Positions 16,186 to 26,650 of a stretch of 64,000 bases of DNA are shown piece by piece; position 1 is the stretch's first letter, and the number at the start of each line of letters is the position of its first letter. Source of the stretch: Acidovorax delafieldii (GTDB taxonomy: Bacteria > Pseudomonadota > Gammaproteobacteria > Burkholderiales > Burkholderiaceae_C); NCBI RefSeq assembly GCF_007993815.1, contig NZ_VJWE01000012.1:310001-374000 (forward strand). Direction: 5' to 3'. Both the position numbers and the translations under genes were made by a program. The notes under the pieces are model-generated. The model worked only from the letters and a program-made list of their open reading frames with translations, did no database searches and was not told where the DNA came from.

Positions 16186-17019
16186 ATGACCCAACAACTC
16201 CAAACCCTCATCGACAACGCCTGGGAAAACCGCGCCAGCCTCTCGCCCGCCGCCGCCCCTATGGAGATCCAGGACGCCGTCGAGCATGTGATTGCCGAGC
16301 TGAACAATGGCAAGCTGCGCGTGGCCACCCGCGAAGGCGTGGGACAGTGGACGGTGCACCAGTGGATCAAGAAGGCCGTGCTGCTGTCGTTCCGCCTCAA
16401 GGACAACGAGGTCATCAAGGCTGGCGACTTGGGCTTTTACGACAAGGTGCAGACCAAGTTTGCCCACCTGTCCGAAGAAGAAATGAAAGCCACCGGCGTG
16501 CGCGTGGTGCCACCCGCCGTGGCCCGCCGTGGCAGCTTCATCGCCAAGGGCGCGATCCTGATGCCCTCGTACGTGAACATCGGCGCCTACGTGGGCGAAG
16601 GCACCATGGTCGACACCTGGGCCACCGTGGGTTCGTGCGCACAGATTGGCTCCAACGTGCACCTGTCGGGTGGCGTAGGCATTGGCGGTGTGCTGGAGCC
16701 TCTGCAGGCCGGCCCCACCATCATTGAAGACAACTGCTTCATCGGCGCCCGCTCCGAGGTGGTCGAAGGCGTGGTGGTCGAAGAAAACTCCGTACTGGGC
16801 ATGGGCGTGTACCTGGGCCAGAGCACCCCCATCTTCAACCGTGCTACCGGCGAAATCAGCTACGGCCGCGTGCCTTCGGGCTCGGTGGTGGTCAGCGGCA
16901 ACCTGCCCAAGACGGCCGCCAACGGCACGCCCTACAGCATGTACGCTGCCATCATTGTCAAGCAGGTCGATGCGCAAACGCGCTCCAAGACCAGCATCAA
17001 CGACCTGCTGCGCGACTGA
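16186..17019 (+). CDS. dapD: 2,3,4,5-tetrahydropyridine-2,6-dicarboxylate N-succinyltransferase
   Basis: A 277-residue acyltransferase with a left-handed beta-helix that succinylates tetrahydrodipicolinate using succinyl-CoA, the step before DapC. Hexapeptide repeats run through the middle ([60 protein letters not shown]), and the C-terminus [20 protein letters not shown] is typical of DapD. The ATG at 16186 is 16 bases after the dapC stop, so the two are probably co-transcribed. Length is normal for proteobacterial DapD. A GC palindrome at 17037-17050 follows in the gap to pilU. Confidence 0.97.
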   Translation: MTQQLQTLIDNAWENRASLSPAAAPMEIQDAVEHVIAELNNGKLRVATREGVGQWTVHQWIKKAVLLSFRLKDNEVIKAGDLGFYDKVQTKFAHLSEEEMKATGVRVVPPAVARRGSFIAKGAILMPSYVNIGAYVGEGTMVDTWATVGSCAQIGSNVHLSGGVGIGGVLEPLQAGPTIIEDNCFIGARSEVVEGVVVEENSVLGMGVYLGQSTPIFNRATGEISYGRVPSGSVVVSGNLPKTAANGTPYSMYAAIIVKQVDAQTRSKTSINDLLRD

Positions 17020-17090
17020 TTGACGGGGACCTGCGGACGGCCCGGGCCGTTCGCCCCACCGACAGAGACTGACAACAAGAGGGAAACACC

Positions 17091-18254
17091 ATGAGCACGA
17101 TGGAACGAATTCTTCGCCTGATGGCAGAGAAAAAGGCCTCCGACGTCTATCTGTCGGCCAACGCACCGGCGCTGATCAAGATCAACGGCGAGTGCGTGCC
17201 CATCAACAACCAGATCCTGCCGCCCGATGCGCCGCGCAACCTGCTGTCCGAAGTGGTTCCCCCGGACCGTATCGAAGAGCTGGAAGAAACCGGCGAACTC
17301 AATATGGGTGTGCCGCTCAGCGGCGTGGGCCGCTTCCGTGTCAGCGCCATGCGCCAGCGTGGCAGCTATGCGGTGGTGATCCGCTTCATCTCGCAACAGA
17401 TTCCCGAGTTCGATTCCTTGGGCCTGCCCCCGGTGATGCGCGAACTCATCTTGGAAAAACGCGGACTGATCCTGATGGTGGGTGCCACGGGTTCCGGCAA
17501 GAGCACTTCGCTGGCGTCGATGATCGACACCCGCAACGAGGCGCTCACAGGCCACATCCTCACCATCGAGGACCCGGTCGAATACCAGTTCAAGAACAAG
17601 AAATCCATCGTCAACCAGCGCGAGATCGGCAGCGACACCCAGTCCCTGCAGACCGCCCTGAAAAACGCGCTGCGCCAGGCACCCGACGTGATCCTGATCG
17701 GCGAAATCCGCGACCGTGAAACCATGTCGGCCGCCATCGCCTATGCGCAGTCGGGACACCTGTGCCTGGCCACGCTGCACGGCAACAACAGCTACCACGC
17801 GCTCAACCGCATCTTGTCGTTCTACCCCGTCGAAGTACGACCCACCATGCTGGGCGACCTGGCATCGGCACTCAAAGCCGTGGTTTCCCAGCGCCTGGTG
17901 CGCAAGACCGACGGCGGCCGGGTGCCGGCAGTTGAAGTCATGCTCAACACCAAGCTGGTGTCCGATCTCATCGAAAAAGGCGACTTCTCGGGCGTCCGCG
18001 AGGCCATGGAAAAATCCATGGCCGAAGGATCGCAGACCTTTGAAGAAGCGCTGGCCCGCCTCATCATGGATGCGCAGATCGACCGCAAGGAAGGCATGGC
18101 CTACGCCGATTCGCCCACCAACTTGATGTGGCGCCTGCAAAACGACTTTTCCTTGGCCGCCAACGCCGCCAAGGCCCAGAAAGAAGCACGCGATGCACCC
18201 GACGATGCACCGTCGTTCACCGAGATCGTGCTGGACGTCAAGCCGGCGGCGTGA
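17091..18254 (+). CDS. pilU: Type IV pilus retraction ATPase, PilU type
   Basis: A 387-residue AAA-type motor of the PilT/PilU family that helps depolymerise type IV pili during twitching motility. Visible motifs are Walker A GATGSGKST (about residue 130), the Asp-box ILTIEDPVEYQF, Walker B APDVILIGEIRDRE, and the His-box GHLCLATLHGNNS. The length and the long C-terminal tail (SPTNLMWRLQNDF) fit PilU rather than the shorter PilT. No other pilus gene is nearby; it lies between dapD and dapE in the same orientation and may share their transcript. An AGAGGGAAAC ribosome site precedes the ATG. Confidence 0.9.
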   Translation: MSTMERILRLMAEKKASDVYLSANAPALIKINGECVPINNQILPPDAPRNLLSEVVPPDRIEELEETGELNMGVPLSGVGRFRVSAMRQRGSYAVVIRFISQQIPEFDSLGLPPVMRELILEKRGLILMVGATGSGKSTSLASMIDTRNEALTGHILTIEDPVEYQFKNKKSIVNQREIGSDTQSLQTALKNALRQAPDVILIGEIRDRETMSAAIAYAQSGHLCLATLHGNNSYHALNRILSFYPVEVRPTMLGDLASALKAVVSQRLVRKTDGGRVPAVEVMLNTKLVSDLIEKGDFSGVREAMEKSMAEGSQTFEEALARLIMDAQIDRKEGMAYADSPTNLMWRLQNDFSLAANAAKAQKEARDAPDDAPSFTEIVLDVKPAA

Positions 18255-18255
18255 T

Positions 18256-18345
18256 GTGACGTCCCTCGAGCGGCTTGCGGAGCCCTCCCTCAGGGGAATG
18301 ACGCGCTCGCTGCCGAGCAGCTCTTGTTTTGCGGCTCTGGCCGGG
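18256..18345. repeat. GC-rich intergenic repeat-like element (type 2)
   Basis: Directly after pilU is CCCTCGAGCGGCTTGCGGAG followed by CCCTCCCTCAGGGG. It resembles the element after the Lrp-type gene at 2361 (CCCCTGAGCGGCTTACGCCG). It fills most of the 162-base gap before dapE. Confidence 0.4.
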
Positions 18346-18407
18346 GCCACGCAGCGCCAATGCCTGTACCCATGATCGCAGCCCGGCTGCCTGTCTCCAT
18401 TCCCTGA

Positions 18408-20548
<2,141 letters not shown>

Positions 20549-20620
20549 AGCCCTTTACGCCACCTTTGGCAGCTGCAGCGGCTGTGCCGTTGGCAGTTGC
20601 GCTGGCCCCCAGAGTTTTGC

Positions 20621-20656
20621 ATGCCACCCGCCTCGTGCGGGTGCGCTTTTTTCTGA
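20621..20656 (+). CDS. Candidate 11-codon leader ORF overlapping a terminator hairpin
   Basis: ATG CCA CCC GCC TCG TGC GGG TGC GCT TTT TTC TGA would encode MPPASCGCAFF. It spans the whole terminator-like hairpin and ends seven bases before the ABC-F start codon. Translation would melt the hairpin, which is the arrangement of a ribosome-dependent attenuator. A good ribosome site is lacking and the hairpin alone explains the sequence, so this is only a candidate. Confidence 0.25.
   Translation: MPPASCGCAFF
20624..20653 (+). terminator. Intrinsic-terminator-like hairpin in the leader of the ABC-F gene
   Basis: ACCCGC (20626-20631), loop CTCGT, GCGGGT (20637-20642), followed by GCGC and a run of six T (20647-20652). 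It could end the dap-prmB transcript, but it stops only about ten bases before the ABC-F start codon, leaving no room for a separate promoter downstream. An attenuator is therefore possible. Confidence 0.6.
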
Positions 20657-20663
20657 TTCCCGG

Positions 20664-22703
20664 ATGATCACCCTCAAGAACGTTACCCTGCGCCGAGGCA
20701 CGAAAGTCGTGCTCGACAGCGTGTCCACCACCATCAACCCCGGCGAAAGCGTCGGGCTTGTGGGCCGCAATGGCGCGGGCAAGTCCAGCCTGTTTGCGCT
20801 GCTCAGCGGCAAGCTCCATGAAGATGGCGGGGATTTTCACATCCCGTCGAGCTGGCGGATGGCCGAGGTCGCGCAGAGCATGCCCGAGACCGACCAGTCG
20901 GCCACCGATTTTGTGCTTGAAGGCGACACGCGTCTGGCCGAGGTGCAACGCCAGTTGGCCGAAGCCGAGGCCAGCGACGATGGGATGGCCATTGCCCATG
21001 CCTATTCTGACCTGCATGACGCCGGCGCGCACGATGCCGTGGCGCGTGCCCAGGCGCTGATCCTGGGCCTGGGTTTTCGCGTGAGCGAACTCGACCAGCC
21101 CGTCAACAGCTTCTCCGGTGGCTGGCGCATGCGACTGCAACTGGCGCGTGCGCTGATGTGTCCCAGCGACCTCCTGCTGCTGGACGAGCCCACCAATCAC
21201 TTGGACTTGGACGCCCTGGTCTGGCTCGAAGCCTGGCTCAAGCGCTACGCGGGCACCATGATCGTGATCAGCCACGACCGCGAGTTCCTGGACGCCATCA
21301 CCAACGTCACCCTGCAAATCCAGCAGGGCGAGTTGAACCGCTACGGTGGCAACTACAGCAAGTTCGAAGAGCTGCGCGCCCAGCAGCTCGAACTGCAACA
21401 GGCCAGCTTTGCCAAGCAGCAGGAGAAGATGGCCCACCTGCAGAAATTCATCGACCGCTTCAAGGCCAAGGCCAGCAAGGCCAAGCAGGCGCAAAGCCGG
21501 GTCAAGCAACTCGAACGCATGGAGAAAATCGGGCCTGTGCTCGCCGAGGCGGACTTCACTTTCGAGTTCAAGGAACCGGCCAACTTGCCCAACCCAATGC
21601 TGGCCATCAGCGACGCCTCGTTCGGCTATGTGGACGACGAGGGCACGCCCACCACCATTCTTACGGGCGTCAACCGTTCGGTGCTGGCGGGGCAGCGCAT
21701 CGGCATCCTGGGCGCTAACGGTCAGGGCAAGTCCACGCTGGTCAAGACCATTGCGCGCACCATGAAAGCACTGGGCGGCAGCATCACCGAGGGCAAGGGC
21801 CTGAACATTGGCTACTTTGCCCAGCAGGAACTCGACGTGCTGCGCCCCAGCGAACACCCGCTGGAGCACATGATCCGCTTGGCCAAGGAGCTGGGGCCTG
21901 ATGCCAAGCAACCCAGCCGGGAGCAGGATCTGCGCAGCTACCTGGGCAGCTTCAACTTCACCGGGGACATGGTCAAGCAGGCCGTTGGCACCATGAGCGG
22001 CGGTGAAAAAGCGCGCCTGGTGCTGGCCATGATCGTATGGCAGCGCCCCAACCTGCTGCTGCTGGACGAGCCTACCAACCACCTGGACCTGGCCACCCGC
22101 GAGGCCCTGGCGATGGCGCTCAACGACTTCGATGGCACTGTGATGCTGGTCAGCCACGACCGCGCCCTGCTGCGCTCGGTCTGTGAGGACTTCTGGATGG
22201 TGGGCCGGGGTGTGGTTGGCCCGTTCGACGGCGACCTGGACGACTATCAACGTTACCTGCTCGAAGAGTCCAAGCGCCTGCGCGAAGAAGCACGCCTTGC
22301 CGAGCAGGCGCTGGCCTCACAAGCTCCTGCAGCAGCGCCCGCCGCAACACCGGCACCCGTGGTCACGCTGGCCTCCGTTGCCGCGCCAGCACCGGCTCCC
22401 GCTCTGTCCCCTTCGCGTGATGGGCGCGAGCAGCGCAAGCTTGACGCTCAAACGCGCCAGCAGCTGGCCGAAAAGACCCGGCCACTCAAAAAAGAGCTGG
22501 AACAGATCGATAAACGCTTGACCGCCCTGAGTGCAGAACGCACCCAATTGGAGCAAAAACTGACGGAAGCCTTGCCTCCTGCAGAGATCGCCGAGTGCGG
22601 CCGGCGTTTGAAAGCCGCAAATGATGAAACGGAAAAACTGGAAGAGCGTTGGCTGGAAATTTCTTCCGAACTCGAAGAAATTTCAGCGGCATCGGTGGGC
22701 TAG
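20664..22703 (+). CDS. ABC-F family ATPase, YheS-like
   Basis: A 679-residue soluble protein with two ABC ATPase domains and no membrane segments, the ABC-F group that acts on ribosomes. Domain 1 has Walker A GRNGAGKSS, signature FSGGWRMRLQLAR and Walker B LLLLDEPTNHLDL. The linker FIDRFKAKASKAKQAQSRVK is the P-site tRNA-interaction motif. Domain 2 has GANGQGKST, MSGGEKARLVLAM and LLLLDEPTNHLDL. After about residue 540 comes an Ala/Pro-rich stretch and a C-terminal coiled coil, as in YheS/Uup. Sequence is closest to E. coli YheS. The probable role is relieving stalled translation. The leader holds a terminator-like hairpin that may regulate it. Confidence 0.93.
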   Translation: MITLKNVTLRRGTKVVLDSVSTTINPGESVGLVGRNGAGKSSLFALLSGKLHEDGGDFHIPSSWRMAEVAQSMPETDQSATDFVLEGDTRLAEVQRQLAEAEASDDGMAIAHAYSDLHDAGAHDAVARAQALILGLGFRVSELDQPVNSFSGGWRMRLQLARALMCPSDLLLLDEPTNHLDLDALVWLEAWLKRYAGTMIVISHDREFLDAITNVTLQIQQGELNRYGGNYSKFEELRAQQLELQQASFAKQQEKMAHLQKFIDRFKAKASKAKQAQSRVKQLERMEKIGPVLAEADFTFEFKEPANLPNPMLAISDASFGYVDDEGTPTTILTGVNRSVLAGQRIGILGANGQGKSTLVKTIARTMKALGGSITEGKGLNIGYFAQQELDVLRPSEHPLEHMIRLAKELGPDAKQPSREQDLRSYLGSFNFTGDMVKQAVGTMSGGEKARLVLAMIVWQRPNLLLLDEPTNHLDLATREALAMALNDFDGTVMLVSHDRALLRSVCEDFWMVGRGVVGPFDGDLDDYQRYLLEESKRLREEARLAEQALASQAPAAAPAATPAPVVTLASVAAPAPAPALSPSRDGREQRKLDAQTRQQLAEKTRPLKKELEQIDKRLTALSAERTQLEQKLTEALPPAEIAECGRRLKAANDETEKLEERWLEISSELEEISAASVG

Positions 22704-22709
22704 AGATGT

Positions 22710-22747
22710 AAAGTCCTGTAAATTCTTTCCAGAATTTTCCGGACTTT
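22710..22747. other. Two-stem hairpin downstream of the ABC-F gene
   Basis: AAAGTCC (22710-22716) pairs with GGACTTT (22741-22747), enclosing AAATTCT-TTCC-AGAATTT, a second perfect 7-bp stem with a four-base loop. The stems are separated by symmetric three-base internal loops. No T-run follows, so it is not a canonical terminator; it could stabilise the mRNA end. Confidence 0.5.
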
Positions 22748-22895
22748 CCATTGACCCGTCTCGCTTTTATGCTACCAAATGTGTAGCTATTTTTAGTGTG
22801 AACCTACAGGCTATTGCGGTTGCATTTTTTTGCGAAAGGTTGTCAACGGACTGTGGACCGCCCGCGTTGTTGGTACATCACAGGAGTTTTCCACC

Positions 22896-22970
22896 ATGAA
22901 TACCACCGCAATCTTGTCCGCTTGGCCCGAAGACGAACGCGACCGTAAGCGCGCACCGGCCCGCTTCTGA
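22896..22970 (+). CDS. Possible 24-residue small protein
   Basis: ATG to TGA encodes a 24-residue peptide beginning MNTTAILSAWPEDERD and ending in a basic tail (RKRAPARF). A textbook ribosome site, CAGGAG, lies nine bases before the ATG, better than that of most neighbours. The stretch on either side (22704-23180) has no other gene. The peptide has no signal sequence or membrane segment and I recognise no family. It may be a genuine small protein or the translated start of a regulatory RNA. Confidence 0.45.
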   Translation: MNTTAILSAWPEDERDRKRAPARF

Positions 22971-22984
22971 AAGCGCTGCGGCCT

Positions 22985-23160
22985 TGCCTCTGTTGTGTAG
23001 CCACACAGCGCACATCAAGCATAAACCATACCAAGGCATGAGAAATGTGGCCACATTAGCTCCATATTTCTCAGGTGGACCATAGCAAGGTCGGAGTTAA
23101 CCTCCGCGATTCTTGCAAGTCCCAACAAAAAACCCCGCAGATGCGGGGTTTTTTGTTGGT
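22985..23160 (+). ncRNA. Candidate structured small RNA
   Basis: Between the 24-codon ORF and the terminator are several hairpins: TGTGT-AGCC-ACACA (22994-23007), TGAGAAAT (23039-23046) paired with ATTTCTCA (23066-23073) around a GTGGCCAC palindrome, and CGGAG-TTAAC-CTCCG (23092-23106). Near-identical ACCATACCAAGG and ACCATAGCAAGG flank the second hairpin. The segment ends in a very strong intrinsic terminator. No coding frame was recognised. The 5' end is a guess; it could also be just the 3' UTR of the upstream transcript. Confidence 0.3.
23122..23159. terminator. Strong bidirectional intrinsic terminator
   Basis: A perfect 17-bp inverted repeat (CCAACAAAAAACCCCGC, loop AGAT, GCGGGGTTTTTTGTTGG). 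The GC-rich core is flanked by A6 on one side and T6 on the other, so it works in both directions: for transcripts arriving from the ABC-F side and for phaB, which ends at 23181 on the minus strand. Confidence 0.93.
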
Positions 23161-23180
23161 CCAAGAGGACGGAACAGCCT

Positions 23181-23918
23181 TTAGCCCATGTGCAGGCCGC
23201 CATTGACCGAAAAGTCTGCTCCGGTGGCGTATCCGCCCTCTTCCGAGGCCAGCCAGGCGATGATCGATGCAATCTCGCTGGGCTCACCCAGGCGTTTGAC
23301 AGGCACCGTGGCGACAATCTTTTCCAGAACATCCGGACGGATTGCCTTGACCATGTCAGTGCCGATGTAGCCTGGGCTTACCGTATTGACGGTGACGCCC
23401 TTGGTGGCCAGTTCCTGCGCCAGCGCCATCGAGAAGCCATGCATGCCTGCCTTGGCGGCGGAATAGTTGGTTTGCCCCGCCTGACCTTTTTCGCCGTTGA
23501 CGGAGCTGATGTTGATGATGCGGCCCCAGCCCTTTTCCACCATGTCAGACACCACCTGTTTGGTGACATTGAACATGCTGTTGAGGTTGGTTTCGATCAC
23601 GGCGTCCCAGTCTTCGCGCGACATCTTGAGGAACATGCGGTCGCGTGTGATGCCAGCGTTGTTCACCAGCACGTCAATGGTGCCGTGCTCTGCCTTGGTC
23701 TTGCCAAAGGCTTCCACGGTGGACTCCCAATCACCCACGTTACCGACCGACGCATAAAACGTGTAGCCCAGGGCCTTTTGCTCTGCCAGCCATTTGGCGT
23801 GGTCCCGTGTCGGGCCGCAACCAGCGATGACTTTGAAACCTTCCTTGTGCAGGCGCTGGCAAATGGCGGTACCGATGCCTCCCATGCCACCGGTGACATA
23901 CGCGACTTTCTGGCTCAT
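23181..23918 (-). CDS. phaB: Acetoacetyl-CoA reductase
   Basis: A 245-residue short-chain dehydrogenase that reduces acetoacetyl-CoA to (R)-3-hydroxybutyryl-CoA with NADPH, the second step of PHB synthesis. The cofactor motif is YVTGGMGGIGTAICQR (residues 7-22). NINSS-type and active-site residues appear as IINISSVNGEKGQAGQTNYS with YSAAKAG (Ser-Tyr-Lys). PhaB hallmarks are the short N-terminus MSQKVAYVTGG and the C-terminus GGYATGADFSVNGGLHMG. An AGGAG ribosome site precedes the ATG at 23918. It is on the same strand as phaC-phaA but separated from them by a chemoreceptor and an EAL gene. It ends at the strong terminator. Confidence 0.95.
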   Translation of the reverse strand: MSQKVAYVTGGMGGIGTAICQRLHKEGFKVIAGCGPTRDHAKWLAEQKALGYTFYASVGNVGDWESTVEAFGKTKAEHGTIDVLVNNAGITRDRMFLKMSREDWDAVIETNLNSMFNVTKQVVSDMVEKGWGRIINISSVNGEKGQAGQTNYSAAKAGMHGFSMALAQELATKGVTVNTVSPGYIGTDMVKAIRPDVLEKIVATVPVKRLGEPSEIASIIAWLASEEGGYATGADFSVNGGLHMG

Positions 23919-24025
23919 GTGATTTCTCCTTGTTAGTGATTGGCTCAGGACCCACTCTACCGAAGAAATTGGGCACTGCCGTGAAGGAAAACACTGAAGC
24001 CCTTTCCTTTTTGACATATCCACAT

Positions 24026-24066
24026 GCGTCACACAGCTGACGCGAGGCACGCTTATCGACGCGTCA
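24026..24066. promoter_or_regulatory. GCGTCA/TGACGC repeats upstream of phaB, candidate operator
   Basis: GCGTCA-CACAGC-TGACGC (24026-24043) is a perfect inverted repeat, and a third GCGTCA follows at 24061-24066. The cluster lies about 110 bases upstream of phaB in the 251-base gap after the EAL gene. A regulator of PHB genes could bind here, but no known site is being matched. Confidence 0.3.
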
Positions 24067-24169
24067 CCGGCGTAGCGCCTTCAGATGCACCAAATGGAGG
24101 CAGCGGATTGGCTGCTGTGGACTGCGGCAGCCCCCAAGGACTGGCTTGAAATGCAGGCGCTGTGTTGCG

Positions 24170-24952
24170 CTAGACGTGCCGTGGCGCAAGCGGCAAGGAT
24201 TCCCATCCCGGCTTGGCGAACAGATAACCTTGCTGGTAGCGAACGCCCACCGAACTCAGGTAGGCGGACTCAGCGGAGGTTTCAATGCCCTCCGCCACAA
24301 TGTCGATGGACAGCCGTTGGCAGACCAGCGCAATGCCGCACACGATCGCCTGTCGCACGGGGTCCTGATCGATGTTGCGAATCAGCTCCATGTCGATCTT
24401 GAGCACATGGGGCTGAAATTGCACCAGCATGTTCAGCCCCGCGTAGCCCGCACCAAAGTCGTCGATGGCCGTAATGAGGCCCTGGCGCCGGTATTCATTG
24501 AAGATGGACTTCAGGTGTGCACCATTGCTGACCTGCTCGCCCTCCGTCACCTCGAACATGATCCGGTTGTGCGGAAAATCGAACTCTTCAGCCGCCTCCA
24601 TGGTGGCGCGGATGCAGGTCTCGGGCCGATACACCGCATTGGGCAGGAAGTTGATGCTCAGTCGGCAGTCTGGCAGGCTGGCGAGCCCCAGGCGCGACGC
24701 TAGTTCAATGGCCTTGACGCGGCACGCCTGGTCAAACCGGTAGCGGTTGGTGTCATCCACCCACGACAGCACCGTACCAGCCGACTCGCCATCTGCACCG
24801 CGCACCAACGCTTCGTAGGCGAACGGGCGATCCAACTCCAGGTCCATGATGGGCTGGAACGCCATCGTGAAATCGAACGGAAGCTGCGTCTTGTCACGAC
24901 AGGATTGGCAGCCCACGGGTTCGAAGGGTTGGGCAAAAATGGTCGCTGTCAT
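24170..24952 (-). CDS. EAL-domain protein, predicted cyclic-di-GMP phosphodiesterase
   Basis: A 260-residue cytoplasmic protein that is almost entirely an EAL domain. Catalytic motifs are intact: YEALVRG (46-52), SINFLPN with the metal-binding Asn (99-105), FEVTEGE (133-139), IDDFGAGYAGLN (163-174), LKIDMEL with the catalytic lysine 185, and VAEGIET (219-225). It should hydrolyse cyclic-di-GMP to pGpG. The N-terminus carries a CQSC pair (residues 15-18) before the domain, which could bind metal or respond to redox state. It lies between phaB and a chemoreceptor, all on the minus strand. No regulatory domain is fused. Confidence 0.9.
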   Translation of the reverse strand: MTATIFAQPFEPVGCQSCRDKTQLPFDFTMAFQPIMDLELDRPFAYEALVRGADGESAGTVLSWVDDTNRYRFDQACRVKAIELASRLGLASLPDCRLSINFLPNAVYRPETCIRATMEAAEEFDFPHNRIMFEVTEGEQVSNGAHLKSIFNEYRRQGLITAIDDFGAGYAGLNMLVQFQPHVLKIDMELIRNIDQDPVRQAIVCGIALVCQRLSIDIVAEGIETSAESAYLSSVGVRYQQGYLFAKPGWESLPLAPRHV

Positions 24953-25033
24953 GGAGAACCATGGTAACGCATCATTACAAAGCTGCAGCCTCGTGTTGCT
25001 ACGAAGACCATAGCCCCAACGCGGCCCCAGCGA

Positions 25034-26473
25034 CTAAAGCACGAAGACCGCCACCGCCTCGGCCAGCCGGTCGGCCTGGCCTTTGAGGGTCGCGGCGGCT
25101 GCAGCCGATTCCTCCACAAGAGCGGCATTTTGCTGAGTCATCTGATCAAGCAGGCCCACCGACTGATTGACCTGCGCTATGCCCGAGGACTGGTCTCTGG
25201 CTGCAGTATGAATCTCACCCATCATCGCGCTCACACGCTGGACCGATCCCACAATTTCGGCCATGGTACGGCCGGCATCATCAGCCAATAGCCCTCCCTG
25301 TGACGCCTTTTGCACCGATGCGCCGATCAAGCCCGAGATCTCGCGGGCTGCTTGTGCCGAGCGCTGCGCCAGCCCCCGCACTTCGGTGGCGACTACTGCA
25401 AATCCGCGCCCCTGCTCACCAGCACGCGCAGCCTCCACAGCCGCATTGAGGGCAAGGATGTTGGTCTGAAATGCGATGGAGTCAATCACTCCTGTGATGT
25501 CAGCAATGCGAGCTGAGCCTTCGTTGATATCACGCATGGCCCGCACCACTTCGCCCACCACGTCCCCACCGCGCCGGGCTACCCCTGCGGCCGACACCGC
25601 CAGCGTGTTGGCCTCGGCGGACGCAGCGGCAGTCTGCCCCACGGTGCCTGTCAACTGTTCCATGCTGGCAGACGTGGCTTGCAAACTACCGGCAGCATGT
25701 TCGGTGCGTACAGACAGGTCTTGCGCTCCGCTTGCGATTTCTTCGCACGCCACTGCCATGCCGGCTGCGGCCTGCTGCACGGTAGCTACGGTCTGATGCA
25801 TCCGGTCCAGGGCATCCTTCAGCGCCCGCCCGCCTGGCGTGTGAACTGACAAGCGTGACATGTCCAACATGATGCGGTCACCGTGCGCCAGCGACGCCGT
25901 CAGACGTCGCAGCTCGGTGGATTCTTGAGCCGTCCGGCCCATCTTCACGGCCAGGATGACCTCCAACACCGTCTGGATCACCACGTACAGCGCATGCAAC
26001 ATCACCTGGCCCAGGTCAGGAGCGGTAATGCAGTACAGGCCAACCCCTGCCGCCTGAAGCCGATCAAACACAACATGGTGTACGGCGAACAATGCCGCAG
26101 CCCAAACAATGGGCCGCCAGTCCAGATACACCAGTAGCAGCGCCAGCGTCACGAAGACACCGAAATGGAACTCCAGCATGCCGCGAGCCAACTGGATATG
26201 CAGTGCAACCAAGCTAACCTGCACAAACGACAACACAAGACGCGATGCCAGCGTGCCCGGAGCCAAAGCATAGGCCACAGCGGCAACCGCACCCAACAGC
26301 AAAACTGCCGTCAACGCCAGCATCGAATCCACAAACTGCAAGCCCAGCGCAATGGCTGCCAGCGAACTCAGTCCAATAGCTGCCAAGATGACCCGGTCAC
26401 CGAGCAAAGCGCCTGGGACCGGACCAGCTGCACGTTCTGAGAAATCCGCGGGGGGCGCAGAAAAAATGGACAT
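25034..26473 (-). CDS. Methyl-accepting chemotaxis protein with a His-rich multi-pass membrane sensor
   Basis: A 479-residue chemoreceptor. Residues about 25-190 contain roughly six hydrophobic helices and no periplasmic loop domain. The helices carry conserved-looking histidines and aromatics ([37 protein letters not shown]), which suggests cofactor or metal binding within the membrane. The cytoplasmic half has the MCP signalling tip [20 protein letters not shown] and coiled-coil methylation helices ([20 protein letters not shown]). The ATG at 26473 is preferred to an upstream TTG at 26482. It lies 80 bases upstream of the EAL gene on the same strand and downstream of phaA across a terminator. 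Ligand unknown. Confidence 0.88.
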   Translation of the reverse strand: MSIFSAPPADFSERAAGPVPGALLGDRVILAAIGLSSLAAIALGLQFVDSMLALTAVLLLGAVAAVAYALAPGTLASRLVLSFVQVSLVALHIQLARGMLEFHFGVFVTLALLLVYLDWRPIVWAAALFAVHHVVFDRLQAAGVGLYCITAPDLGQVMLHALYVVIQTVLEVILAVKMGRTAQESTELRRLTASLAHGDRIMLDMSRLSVHTPGGRALKDALDRMHQTVATVQQAAAGMAVACEEIASGAQDLSVRTEHAAGSLQATSASMEQLTGTVGQTAAASAEANTLAVSAAGVARRGGDVVGEVVRAMRDINEGSARIADITGVIDSIAFQTNILALNAAVEAARAGEQGRGFAVVATEVRGLAQRSAQAAREISGLIGASVQKASQGGLLADDAGRTMAEIVGSVQRVSAMMGEIHTAARDQSSGIAQVNQSVGLLDQMTQQNAALVEESAAAAATLKGQADRLAEAVAVFVL

Positions 26474-26552
26474 AGAGATCAAAAATTAACCGTTATGTAT
26501 TAATTGTAAACTATTTGGTAATTTTGTGACTATTCATTTCAATATTCGACTG

Positions 26553-26593
26553 GACAAAAAAAGGGCCGCATGTCAATGCGGCCTTTTTTTGTC
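26553..26593. terminator. Bidirectional intrinsic terminator after phaA
   Basis: GACAAAAAAAGGGCCGCA, loop of five or so, TGCGGCCTTTTTTTGTC: a perfect GC-rich stem with A7/T7 flanks. It lies 57 bases beyond the phaA stop on the minus strand, separating the phaC-phaA transcript from the chemoreceptor gene. Confidence 0.92.
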
Positions 26594-26650
26594 GCCTGCT
26601 GCCCCGTCAATCAACAACCAGCCAGGGCAGTCCTGGCCGAGGCTTTGAGG

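Noticed and set aside
17037-17050. ACGGCCCGGGCCGT palindrome between dapD and pilU
   Set aside because: It has no loop or T-run and can arise easily in GC-rich DNA; no role can be supported.
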